64,000 nt of DNA, from the NCBI GenBank assembly GCA_000467715.1, contig AJFK01000509.1, forward strand, positions 84,361 to 148,360, read 5' to 3'. The first letter of the stretch is position 1; every line of letters starts with the position of its first letter. Shown here piece after piece: positions 22,444-32,982 of the stretch. The translations under genes and the position numbers were made by a program. The DNA is from Hysterium pulicare CBS 123377 (Eukaryota; Ascomycota; Dothideomycetes; Hysteriales; Hysteriaceae). A model generated the notes under the pieces. That model had not been told where the DNA came from, did not search any database, and saw only the letters and a program-made list of their open reading frames with translations.

Positions 22444-22731
22444 AGACTTGAGCAAAGATAGATCTAGACATTGTCTCATTTCAAGAATATTACGTTTTTG
22501 TGGCATGGGACTCGGCAGCTAATTGGTTCGCCTCTAGTGAGCGAGTATCAACTGACGAGCTTCACCTGGAAGATTTTTTGAGACGGTGAACTGAAATTCT
22601 TCGTTTGGAACACAGTGCAAAAGAAGCTCTTAGCTCAATCACCCTCGGCTCTCTCTTAGTTATTCTTTTACACCTTCCTTCCGCTTCGCACCGTATGTCT
22701 TTACACCATCAAATCAACATCATCACATAAA

Positions 22732-23679
22732 ATGGATTTGCTCATTGACAGCACTATCAAAGATGGGATTCAAACAGTCCATGAAAAGATAAGAGGAGCC
22801 TTCCGATCGTGTGTCTGACCCTCACGAACTTCCATTTCAGCATGCTGATCGTCTTGCTAGTGGTGCTTACACTGACCTGACGATCACCTGCGGCAACGAT
22901 AATTATCAGATTCACAAGTTAATTGTGTGCCTTCAATCTGAATTCTTCAAGAAGGCAATAGAGTTTGGAAAAGTGAGTAATTTTGCTGCCGAGCACAACA
23001 GCCGTCTCACTCTCGAAAACGCGACACTGACACTGACATCTCCAAGGAGGCCTTCGAAAACCGGATCAATTTGCCTGAAGATGAACCCGCGATTGTCAAA
23101 ATCATGATACAGCATTTCTATTATGTCGATTACGACACATCCCCAGCCAACTCGAATGATGAAGGTCAACTGCTATTGTCTACGACGGAGGGTGCACGAT
23201 CAGAGTTTACAAGTGAAACTAATTATGACGGTGCAGAAATTCGCCTATGTCCCCATGGTTTCAGACATTATTCTTGCCCAGACGATGAGTCGAAAATCAT
23301 AAACGACAAAGCACAAGATCTTATTGTACATGCGAAAGTCTACGCCATTGCCGACAAATACTTCATACCCCAACTGAAAGTGCTGGCAAGACAGAAATTC
23401 AAAGTCGTTGCCCATTACCATTGGAATTCGCTCTCTTTCATCGAAGCTGCGAAGTTTATTTTCACCTCGACCTTGGATAGCGATAGAGGCTTAAGAGACT
23501 TTGTGGTTGAAGTCATTGCGGCGAAGATAGAGTTGATGGGAACGAAGGAGATGAGGGAGGCGGTAGATGAGTGTCCCGGCATGGTGCTTGCGGTCTTGGA
23601 TAAGAAGGCAGAATTCCACGGGTGGTACAAGGCTGAGAAATCTCGTCATCTGAGCCCATGCTTAATGTCTGTGGATTGA
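22732..23679 (+). CDS. BTB/POZ domain protein, apparent frameshift near start
   Basis: BTB proteins mediate dimerisation and often link to Cul3 ligases. The main frame from 22811 encodes HADRLASGAYTDLTITCGND, then YQIHKLIVCLQSEFFKKAIE, a typical BTB start. Intron 22973-23046 (GTGAGT...CCAAG) leads to EAFENRINLPEDEPAIVKIM and a C-terminal helical region (AKVYAIADKYFIPQLKVLAR), ending with TGA at 23677-23679. No ATG lies in frame upstream of the BTB core; that frame closes at 22790. The ATG at 22732 opens another frame (MDLLIDSTIKDGIQTVHEK), which would fit as the N-terminus if the frame shifted by one base near 22800. A pseudogene, a sequencing error or an unseen short intron are all possible. 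Confidence 0.7.
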
Positions 23680-25142
23680 GTCGTTGTGCTCATTGGATGG
23701 GCTCATAATAATTATGCGGCGCCTATTAGCTTCGCCCAGCGTTCCACACCATGTTCTTCACAGGAATGTCTTTGGACGACTTAGAACAAGAGAATAGTAC
23801 CGCATGCTTCGACTGACCCAAACGAAGTAGAGTAAGAATCCAAGTCTCCAGTCTTCGTATGCCAGAAACTGTCAAAGTCTATTACTTTTCTTTACCCTTT
23901 TCCGCGCCTCATGAATCTATAGCGCTATCCACACAAACCTCCCGCCATGTTCCACTATACCAACCAAGAATCTGGATATAGAACAAAGCCCAATTTCCTT
24001 AGTTCAATAGCCCTAGAAAAAAAAAATATTCTTAATCCTTTTTCTTAACTATACTATTCCAGACTCACACCATAACCCTTATCTCTACTGCCAATCCAAC
24101 CTTAACAGTCCAATACCAAGTGGACTGTATCCGGACTAAACTCTTATCCACCATAAAGGTCTGTGCTTGGTGCCGAAAGGCAACCTCTATTTATGTTCCT
24201 AGTTCTGCCGGAAAGCGATTGAGTTCGGCAAGGTATTGCCAAAAAATATTGGTAGACATCCATTTTCTACTCACAGAACCCAAGTAGTCTCAGCGTCCAA
24301 ATTACTTTTGTCAAAAACTGATGCCTAAGTGATGAAGTACTTAATACAATACTTCTAAAGCACCGCTTATATACCTCTAGAGTGAGCTCCGCCCAAAGCA
24401 TCCAATCTTAAGTCGAAATCAGCATAATAGCCACCACCTCAGGCCGTACTAGTTAAAGAATCAACCCAAACGTAAGATTTGTGCCAGACCCTAGTGGGAG
24501 GCGCCACTTTTCTCTCGATCCTCTACCAGTCATTCATGGTTTGGACTCTGCGGGACAAGGACTGAAGAGTCACTAATAACTTACCGTCAAATCTTCGAGC
24601 TAGCAGAAGGATAATTAGCTTTTGCGCCTAGATCGCCAGTAAGAGACGGAGTGTAAGGTGAGTGATGGTGTTATTGCAATTCTGCTTTGAGCATGCGGCG
24701 CGGATGGGGTTTAATATAAGTCTGAGATCGGGTTGGAAGCAGAAATGTTGTGGGTTTTGAGGCGGGGGATCGAGGTATGATGGTATTAACAGTATTTCCA
24801 GTCCCAGTGTTTACTGATGGTGAGGAGGGTTCTTGATGTATTAAATAGAATATTTAGTTATAGGTTTATGGTTTGAGGCATCTTTGAGCTTGGCAAAGAG
24901 CTCTTAACGTCTTTGTTTGCTTTTAGATGATACGAGACAAAAGTATTTCCTTTAACCTATATTTTATGTAGGTGGAATAATTTAAGATTTATAGAATACT
25001 TTTCCACCCTATTAAAAAGTAGACTTGCTCTAAAAAGGATGTTAGAGTAGAGCATAGCTGTGCAACCTGCTTTAGAGGCCCTCCCCAAAACCCAAAGCTT
25101 CTGAACACGCTTAAATTACAGTGATGGACCAGAGTATGCATA
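23680..25142. other. Intergenic region with AT-rich block
   Basis: Bases about 23990-25070 are AT-rich with A/T runs. One stop-free stretch near 24063-24300 encodes Cys pairs (VCAWCRK) but no start or continuation. It could be a decayed mobile element or pseudogene. I cannot identify one. Confidence 0.35.
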
Positions 25143-26660
25143 CTATCCATGTTGAGAAAGCCCTTCATACGCGTCATCGCTGAGCTCGTACCCGCCTCCT
25201 TCATCTGTATCCTCAATATCCCCACTTCCCTGCGAATCTATCAGGTCATATTCGTCCTCCTCTAGTACACTTTCATCGCTTGAAATCTCATCTTTAGTGC
25301 GATCCCCATTGACGGCTTCCCTTTCCCGAAGCTGAGCTCTCAGACCCTCGAGAATGATGTTCATCCTAGACTTCAGATCCGAATTCCAAACCTGCAAGAT
25401 CTGGCTTTCCATTTCTTGAATCATGCTCCGCAGTTCCTTGATTGCGTTCTCATTCTCATCTTCCTCCTCGTCTTCAGGGCTGTCTCTCCCAGGCATTTCC
25501 TCAACCTCAATGCCATTACCAAAGAACTTCGCAAAGTCCTCCGCCATCTTCTTGTTAGTAATCGCAAACACCACTTCTTCAACTCCTTCCCACTTCTCAA
25601 CCTCCTCGCCTCCTCCTTTCCCCTTCCTATTCTCATCTCCAAGCAAAACCTTCCTCCAAAGCCCCGCAACCTCCGCAGCAGGATTCCCATACGCTCCACA
25701 CCCCCAAGCCCCAAGCACTAACCTCTTCACCCCCTTCCTACAACAGATCCTCAACACCCCCCTCATCTTCATCTCCACCACCACTCTATCCTTTCCATCC
25801 ACATACCTCCCAACCCCATCCCTCTCCTCCACCTCCGGAAACCTCAACATACCCGCACTAACAACGTCCACCCACCACCTCTCACTTACCCCCAACTCTC
25901 CGCTTCCTTCTCCTAAGGGGTCGGCATTCCGGAATATGAGAACGTCGGACGTCCATGCGCCGCCGATTTCTGGGAGCCGGTAGAAGGAGTCTTTGAGGGA
26001 GGGGAGGAGAGTTGTGCGGGCGCAGAGGAATTCTTCTTGGGATGTGGCGCCGTTGAGAACGCCGCCGCCGGGACGGAGAGGAGAGGCCATGTTTAGGATG
26101 CAGGTGTTTGTCGTGGGCTTTTTGGAGGGTTTTTGGGTAAGTGAGGTTTGAGATGGGGGAAATGTGAGGTGGTGAGATGCTGTTAGGGTATCGGTATTAA
26201 GGATGCGAATTATAATTGGCTTTTTTCGGGTGTGCTCGTGCGGTTTTGTTGGTGATGATGGAGCGATAGGAACTTCATGCGCTGATAACGAAATCGAGGA
26301 CGATTTATCCCTCCTCCTTCTACCCTGACCTTTTCGCTTCGTATACTCCTCTTCCTCGTAAATCCCCTTTCCACCCCTCACAACGCTCTCCTCGTCTTCC
26401 TCTTTCTTCGCCCTTCGTTTCCCTTTCCTTTTCCCTAATTCCCTTTCACCCACCACATCCCCCTCCAACCCCTCACCTCCCCACTTGAGAGGTGCCGGAT
26501 CAACAATAAGTTCACTCCCCTCAACCCCCTTCCTCGCCCTCGCATTCGAAGCTAGCAGAGCTGGAATGGTCTTATTCACGATGGCACGTGCTTGCTTAGC
26601 GCGGATGTCTTTGCGGATGGAGGGGGGTGCGAGGCCTTGGCTTTGTTCTGTGCGGCCCAT
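25143..26660 (-). CDS. Microbial-type poly(ADP-ribose) glycohydrolase domain protein
   Basis: Single-exon 505-aa protein with the macrodomain-related catalytic domain of bacterial and filamentous-fungal PARG, which cleaves ribose-ribose bonds in poly(ADP-ribose). The signature GGG-x7-QEE is present: PGGGVLNGATSQEEFLCART, with GGG at residues 198-200 and the catalytic Glu pair at 209-210. Upstream MASPLRPGG and downstream LVLGAWGCGAYGNPAAEVA (phosphate-binding loop region) also match. The N-terminal 150 residues are basic and low complexity (RRAKKEEDEE, RKGQGRRRRDK), possibly nuclear targeting. The last 110 residues are strongly acidic (ESVLEEDEYDLIDSQGSGD). The start at 26660 precedes a conserved-looking KQARAIVNKTIPALL segment. 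Confidence 0.88.
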   Translation of the reverse strand: MGRTEQSQGLAPPSIRKDIRAKQARAIVNKTIPALLASNARARKGVEGSELIVDPAPLKWGGEGLEGDVVGERELGKRKGKRRAKKEEDEESVVRGGKGIYEEEEYTKRKGQGRRRRDKSSSISLSAHEVPIAPSSPTKPHEHTRKKPIIIRILNTDTLTASHHLTFPPSQTSLTQKPSKKPTTNTCILNMASPLRPGGGVLNGATSQEEFLCARTTLLPSLKDSFYRLPEIGGAWTSDVLIFRNADPLGEGSGELGVSERWWVDVVSAGMLRFPEVEERDGVGRYVDGKDRVVVEMKMRGVLRICCRKGVKRLVLGAWGCGAYGNPAAEVAGLWRKVLLGDENRKGKGGGEEVEKWEGVEEVVFAITNKKMAEDFAKFFGNGIEVEEMPGRDSPEDEEEDENENAIKELRSMIQEMESQILQVWNSDLKSRMNIILEGLRAQLREREAVNGDRTKDEISSDESVLEEDEYDLIDSQGSGDIEDTDEGGGYELSDDAYEGLSQHG

Positions 26661-27806
26661 TGTGTGGTTTTACTCTTGATTTGGAGTTGTGAAGAGTGAG
26701 GCATCTGAGGAAGGAAATGAGAAGGTGCAGTGATAGTGGTGATAGATGAGTGGCGTAACGAGTCAGAATCTGGAGATCGATGGGTTGAGATGAGTCATGG
26801 ATTTCCGGATTGGGTGGGCTGAGTATAGACTGCACAATTTTTGGAGTCGAAGCTGAAAGGAGGGTTTGAAGATTCTTAGGATATGCTTTGATTATTGATA
26901 GCTTTTTTATAATCTATATGTTATTTATAGTATTCTATAAGTCCTCCCTTTTCCGAACTATCCCAGACTAAGCACGCCGTCTATCATATACACACGCAAC
27001 AACAGCAACGTCCGCCAACATTTTGTGCTCTTAATATGACGCTTGGATGCGTATGTGTCTGTTCGACGACCACAGCCCTATCTCTAAAAACTGATTGAAA
27101 CAGGGAGGATGCAAAAGCTGTTGCATGAAGACATCATCGACGTTCAGGACTTGTTTGGCGATTACGATTTCGATTTCGATTTCAAAAATACTTGTTTCTA
27201 CAATATGCTCCTAAAATTGGTGTATGGTGGACGCCCGTAGAAGTCCCGTTGGAGGCCTCATCTTACGGGCCGCGTTCTAAGCACGGAGCATCTGCTTAAG
27301 TCGCAGTTGCGGAACGCTGCCTCAGAAAAGATCACGATCATGTTTTGGCATCCAGTCAACCTTGAAAATAGTCCCAGATTTGTCCAATAGCAACTCCTTG
27401 TTGAAGAGAGTCGACGGACTTTGCAAAGGGCCTTGAAACCATTGATGACGATCTCCACTGGCCCATTGCGTTGACTATTTACGTTGTCGCGTGCGCTGCA
27501 TTTAAATCTAGCACTAACACTATTCAGATGTTTGTTAATCACCTTTTTTTTGAGTAGGATTTAAGGTAGAAAGTAGGTTGAATATTGGAGCATACCTTAG
27601 ATAGCGGTGGAAGAAACTCAAATGTTTGACTTATGCCAAACCTAACCAAATAATGATCCATAAGCGGTCGCAAGCCGTTTGGTCTTGGTACTACGCCGTG
27701 AATCGCGTTTAGCATCTCGAACTTGGCCCGGTTGTTTCTTAGGTTCTCGAGCCCAATTCTGGGTCTCGGGGAAAGAGGTAAATCAAGTATCCATAGTCCT
27801 TCTTAT
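26661..27806. other. Intergenic region
   Basis: Upstream region of the PARG gene and downstream region of the DnaJ gene. It includes an AT-rich patch at about 26880-26945 and a short 6-base tandem (ATTTCG, about four units) near 27163-27186. No gene recognised. Confidence 0.45.
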
Positions 27807-28919
27807 TCAACTTTCGGCAGCTTCCTCCTGTCGAATTTGTTCTTCCAGTCGCTTCTTTTCGGCCGCCTTCTGCTTCAAGCGCATGAGCGTCACCTCCTCT
27901 AAATTCGGGCTTTGAGGAGAGAATGAGAACGATGGAGTCCCAGTAACCCCACCGTTGGCTTTATGTATCCCGGGGAAGGAGGCGCGGAAAGATTTAGGGG
28001 TAGACGTAGGAGTAGAAGGAGCCGAAAAGTCGGCATTCATGGGTGATTGAATTTCGGGCTCCTTATTAGCCCAGAAAACGCGCTCGAGAAAGTCGAATGT
28101 TCGTTTGGCATCCTCCACGGCTGCGTGAGCGGAGACGATAGAGTTGTACACGACAAATCCAGTTGCAACAAGCTTCTTGTGCTTTTCGCCTTCCAAACGA
28201 GTTTTGCGATCCTTCATGACGCCGACACTCTCGATCTTCCCAAACTTGCCGAACATCTCTGATAGCTTTTCCTTATCCAGTGTTGCTCCGGGACCTTCCC
28301 GTACCCAACGGACTTTTATGGTTCGGTCGATTTCGGCTACCTGGCTGGGTATTCTGGACGCGGATATAGGCTCGGTTTCCTCTTCCATGAATGAAGCTTC
28401 TTCCTCCTCCTTTTCCCGTCGAAGTTTTTGCTCGCGTTCTTTCCGCCGCCTTTTGCCATCCTCTGCGAGCCGCATGATATTTCGAGCTTCCATCTCTTCA
28501 GCAGTAACGTCATCGTCACGTTTCCTCTTAAAAGCCTTCTCTCTATTTTCCAGGGCGTCCTTCATGGCACGGCGCTTGCCATCTAGAAGTTGGTTTTGTA
28601 ATTCCCGTTCTTTCTTCCGGAGCCGGGAGGCATCATAGGCGGACTTAGCCGCGGGATCAAGAAGGACATCGCCTGCAATTTATTAGAAGGGTGGGTGGAA
28701 AGTATCAAAAGTAGGTGACTTACGGGCGATGGCAAGAAGGTGGAACTTTTCCACAACCTCTAAGTTACCGGGATGCTTGTCAGGATGGTATTTCAGACTG
28801 GTTTTCCGGTATGCTCGCTTGATGTCAGATTCGCTACTCTCAAACTCGACACCCAATAATTCGTAAAAATCCTCCTGGGAGGACTTTGCCCTCTCCAGGA
28901 GCTCCTTGTCTTCAGACAT
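27807..28919 (-). CDS. DNAJC17/Cwf23-like J-domain and RRM protein
   Basis: Two exons, 28919-28724 and 28672-27807, joined across a 51-nt intron (28673-28723, GTAAGT...TTGCAG), giving 353 aa. The J domain spans about residues 17-85: DFYELLGVEFESSESDIKRA, YRKTSLKYHPDKHPG with the HPD tripeptide at 45-47, and LLAIARDVLLDPAAKSAYDA spanning the intron. A long charged coiled-coil-like segment follows (LRKKERELQNQLLDGKRR onward), then an RRM-like region (TIKVRWVREGPG, LSEMFGKFGKIESVGV, ATGFVVYNSIVSAHAAVED). This architecture matches DNAJC17 and yeast Cwc23 relatives, which act in spliceosome function. The C-terminus has a Ser/Pro-rich linker and a Lys/Glu-rich helix. It is divergent from HEM3. Confidence 0.9.
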
Positions 28920-29239
28920 AGTGTTTGCGGTCGCGTGGAACAGTAGGCTTTGAATGAGGCCTGAAAGAAAAGAGCCGGATTCTTAGAATAGAAGTGAGTG
29001 GTATGCTCAAACAGGGCTTGGTGATGTGAAAAGTGTGTTGTCGCAAAAGATGAGCGACATGTTGATGGATCGGCGTGATGACTCGCGCGACGCGCTTATC
29101 CGGAAGTGGGGTTAGTAAGGATGATATCACAGGGTCCGGGGGCGGCCACCTATAGAAAAAGTTCGGCCCTCACTTTCGAGGTGTATATCTTCACCGTTCA
29201 CAGTTTCACATTCCTCCAAGAAAGTATACAGTCCAAGCA
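28920..29239. promoter_or_regulatory. Shared divergent promoter (DnaJ gene / HEM3)
   Basis: A 320-base interval between the two start codons must hold both 5' UTRs and promoters. No particular factor site is claimed. Confidence 0.55.
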
Positions 29240-30561
29240 ATGGCTTCCGCGACAGCTGCAGACCTCCAAACTCCATCGGTATCCGTCCCACAGACCACCT
29301 CTTCTGCATCCACCAATTTCCCGCCCGTAAACATCGGCACACGAAGCTCCACTCTAGCCCAAATCCAGGCTCGCGAGGTGGAGAGGACCTTAAAAGATGC
29401 TTGGCCGGATCGGACGTATGTCATTCATGCCGTGCTGGCGCAAGGAGACAAAGATAAAATCACACCATTGCAGCAGCTCTCTCAGGGCGAGAATGCAAAG
29501 AGCTTGTGGACCGGCGAGCTGGAAGACATGCTGTTGAAGGGAGAGCTCGATATGATCGTGCATTGTCTTAAAGGTAATCTGGTCTTTGCGCCATCTCTGA
29601 GTTGGACGCGCCTTTTTGCAGCTTCCTAGGAGATTTCTTGTAAGAAAATGGTGGTCATGCATGGATTTGCTAACGAATTGTATTGATAGATATGCCAACC
29701 CAACTTCCTCCATCACTCACAATCGGCTGCATCTGTCCGCGAGAAGACCCTCGCGACGTCCTCGTCGTATCACGAAAACACGCATCGACCTACAAAAGCT
29801 TGGCACAACTACCAGAAGGTTCCACAATTGGCACGTCCTCAATTCGTCGAGCTGCGCAATTACGGCGTCTGTATCCCGGTCTGAAATTCGCAGACGTCCG
29901 AGGCAATGTCGGAACTCGATTAGGCAAGCTAGACGCAGATGGCTCTCCATTTGTCGCCATCATACTTGCTGCAGCTGGCCTCATAAGATTAGGAATGCAG
30001 GACAGAATCACTCAGTATCTAAGTAAAGATAATGGTGGAATGCTATACGCCGTCGGTCAAGGAGCACTAGCGATCGAAATACGAGAGAACGATACCGCTG
30101 TCAAAGACTTGCTGGCCAAAGTTGGCTGCGAACGGACTACACGTGCCTGTTCTGTAGAGAGAGCTCTTCTACGGGCTTTGGAAGGCGGTTGCAGTGTTCC
30201 AATTGGTGTTGAAACGGAGTGGAGGGGTGGTAAGAAGGGTGTGACGACAGGTGTTCAGCCTGCCAAGGAATACGGTCACGATGGCAAAGCTATTGAACCA
30301 ACCGATGAGGAGAAAGTAAGTCTTGACGACGAAGAACTGCTTCTCCGGACACTGGTAGTGAGCGTGGATGGGAAAGAGTACGTCGAGACAGACATAGCAA
30401 GAAAAGTCCGGTCGGTTCAAGAGGCGGAGACCATGGGACGAGATGTGGCCCAGATACTGATCGAAAAGGGTGCTGATAAAATTCTGGAGAAGATCAACGA
30501 GGAAAAGAAATGGGCTGCGAAAAAACAACTGGAGGCAGTCTCACAATCTCCCGACCGTTGA
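29240..30561 (+). CDS. HEM3: Hydroxymethylbilane synthase (porphobilinogen deaminase)
   Basis: Joins four porphobilinogen units into hydroxymethylbilane in haem synthesis, in the cytosol. Two exons, 29240-29573 and 29690-30561, across a 116-nt intron (GTAATC...TGATAG), give 401 aa. Family blocks: NIGTRSSTLAQIQAREVE, LWTGELEDMLLKGELDMIVH, GSTIGTSSIRRAAQLRR, FADVRGNVGTRLGKLD, AAAGLIRLG and the cofactor loop LEGGCSVPIG, where Cys279 binds the dipyrromethane cofactor. One unusual point is a longer insertion after the cofactor loop (GGKKGVTTGVQPAKEYG and an acidic stretch), common in fungal forms. The intron falls between IVHCLK and DMPTQLP. The intron donor GTAATC is weaker than most here. Confidence 0.96.
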
Positions 30562-30833
30562 TAACCAGGCCTTTGTGCTTAAGTCGATATTTGCAAAGGG
30601 AAAACACGGACTGTAGCGGGATAGAAAAAGTTTTTACAATGATGTCAGGGACTGAAATTCAGTGGGCACTGCAGTCAGCTGGAATGGCGCTTTAGCCTTC
30701 ACTGCAAATGGTTATGCATGCATCAGCTGCCTGGCAAAATTCGTATAGATGCGTTTGTAAAAAATACTCAAATTCAAATCATTAAGTACATGATTTCATA
30801 CTCCCACGTTCCCTCTCAAAGCTCTTTTCCTTC

Positions 30834-31970
30834 TCAAGGCTTCAAAAGCACGTTCTCCCCAAATCCGGCCTTCTCCGCCGCCAAATCGAAAGCCTGCTCC
30901 CAGTCCTCCAGCCTAAAAGTCCCCACAGTCTTCATTCCCGCATCCCTCCCCAATTTCAGTCTTCCCTTCTCAACCATCTTCAAAAGCGCGAAGATGTCCT
31001 CTCTTTCATACATCCATTTCCCTTGAATCCTCAAATTCCAATGCATAACTCTATGATGCGGAATTCCCAAATCACCCTTAATCCCACCCATAAGACTCAC
31101 CCGCCCTCCCTGACGAAGCGCAAGAATTCCAGACTTAATATGCGTTGACGAAGAAGCTGCGGGCGGAGAAATATCAAGGAAAGCATCCACCTCACCATAA
31201 GTGCGTAAAGCCTTCATATCTCTTTCCACATCCCCAGTAATCGGCACTGTCTCAAGCAATCCCGGATCTCCATCCGATTCATGGAAAACCTCTTTCAGTG
31301 CATCGAGCTTCTTCGTATCCCGCCCCATAGCAATAACTCTAGCACCCATAGCCAGAGCCACATGCACAGCCGCACCTCCAAATGCCCCCGTAGCAGGACT
31401 CACAACAACAGTCTCCCCAACCCTAACATCAATATCCCTCAACCCGCCAAACGGGACCAACAACCTCGGAATCTGCGCCAGGTCCTCCATCCCATACCTC
31501 CGACCTTCCACCAACGCCTTCTCGTTCAACAAAATACAGTTTTCAAGCGGAACCTTCACATACTCGGCATAAGTCCCATTCCTCCACTCACCAGACATCA
31601 GCTTCCGACTCCCGTCCGTCATCCCCTCATGGATACCCAGTAGAAACACCTCGGCGGGGTTATCCCGCCCGCGGATCGTCACGTCGATAAGTACCAGATC
31701 GCCTTCTTTTAGCTGTGTAGCGTCGGGGCCGAGAGAGGCGATGCGGCCGATGGCTGAGGCACCCGGGATCAGGGGCGTGGGGTAGGAGTAGGCGCGCGTG
31801 TTGTCGGTGTAGATTTCGCGGGCGTAGCTGAGGATGTTTGCGAGGCTGATACGGACGAGTGCTGAGCCGGGGGTTGGGTGAGGGGTGGGGAGGGTTTGGA
31901 GGGTTAGGGGTTGGTTTTGTGAGGGGAGGTGGAGGGCGCGCATTGTGGGTGGGAGGGTGGATGAGGACAT
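30834..31970 (-). CDS. Zinc-less MDR-family oxidoreductase
   Basis: Single-exon 378-aa member of the medium-chain dehydrogenase/reductase superfamily. N-terminal GroES-like fold: MRALHLPSQNQPLTLQTLPT, then LVRISLANILS, PLIPGASAIGRIASLG and EGDLVLIDVT. The Rossmann fold starts at VVVSPATGAFGGAAVHVALA, followed by GARVIAMGRDTKKLDAL, whose basic residues suggest NADP(H). LRQGGRVSLMGG is the typical late strand. The catalytic zinc Cys near residue 45 and the GHE motif are replaced (SLANILSYA and GASAIG), and the structural four-Cys lobe is missing. Zinc-independent reductase chemistry is therefore expected. Substrate unknown. It is convergent with HEM3, 272 bases away. Confidence 0.88.
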   Translation of the reverse strand: MSSSTLPPTMRALHLPSQNQPLTLQTLPTPHPTPGSALVRISLANILSYAREIYTDNTRAYSYPTPLIPGASAIGRIASLGPDATQLKEGDLVLIDVTIRGRDNPAEVFLLGIHEGMTDGSRKLMSGEWRNGTYAEYVKVPLENCILLNEKALVEGRRYGMEDLAQIPRLLVPFGGLRDIDVRVGETVVVSPATGAFGGAAVHVALAMGARVIAMGRDTKKLDALKEVFHESDGDPGLLETVPITGDVERDMKALRTYGEVDAFLDISPPAASSSTHIKSGILALRQGGRVSLMGGIKGDLGIPHHRVMHWNLRIQGKWMYEREDIFALLKMVEKGRLKLGRDAGMKTVGTFRLEDWEQAFDLAAEKAGFGENVLLKP

Positions 31971-32982
31971 GGTGGGTTGGGATGATTGGATTTGAAAGAG
32001 TGGAAATAGAGGGAATGATTTGAGAGAGGAGATTGAAAGATAATTGACAGAACAACTCCCCTAGTACATCTCAATTCAACAGCGCCATCGTTCTCATTTT
32101 ATACTTCCATCCCTTCTCGCATCCCTCCGCAATCGTCAGAATTCCGCTTTGATTTCACAAATGGAGATTGCATCCTTAACGCCGCCTCTCATTTTCGAAG
32201 GCCGTTAACCCCGAATCGACATTTTCCACAAAACTTTACCTAGGTGTCTGTGGTGTTTATATGTGGTTCGTCAAAACGAAGCTATTCCCAATCCTTCGAA
32301 TGCGGTTTAGCGTCGTTATGCGGAGCGGAGCATCTTACTCGCCGCTTCAGATGCGAACGAAATAACTAATTTCAAGAAGATGACCTTTGGAAGTGGGGCT
32401 TAGAGATGGAGATTGATTAAATTAAAGCTAGTAGAGAGTGTTTGATGTAATGATATATACTAGAATGAAAGCTGATTTCTCTTATCTAGAGAACTACGCT
32501 TTAGGAAATAGGCTTATTGAGGACTATCTAAGAGCGCGGAACGCCCTTTAAAAACATTCCCTTATGGTGGAATATACTTTGTGGACTGTGGTGATTGTGC
32601 TCTAAATGAGTCAACATTCTTCATTAGGACCATGATTTGTAAGGGAGCTGGCTTGGTATAGAGGGCGCAGGGTTTCATAGAGGCTAATAAAAACATCGGC
32701 GTATGAAGAAATGATAGACTTTCAGAATCTTGTGATCAAGACATACAATACATTAAAGACTAAAAGCTAAATGAGCGTGGTATCTCACTCCAACCCACCA
32801 TATAACCAGTTCTCTGGCAATCTTGAACCCGCCTCCTAACGCCTTTGTCTCCCTCTCGTGTATCCGCCATGATGAAAAGCTCCACAGTGACCAAATCCTA
32901 GGCGAAAGCAATACGCGCATTTTAGTAAAAGGGATTAGAAGATAATATCATACGAGTGAAGTAGAAAATGGAAAGGGGATGA
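31971..32982. other. Intergenic region
   Basis: One kilobase between the start of the MDR gene and the stop of the pepsin-like gene. No gene, RNA or repeat recognised. Confidence 0.5.

Noticed and set aside
30169-30528. 119-codon minus-strand frame inside HEM3
   Set aside because: Antisense shadow of the well-supported HEM3 exon.
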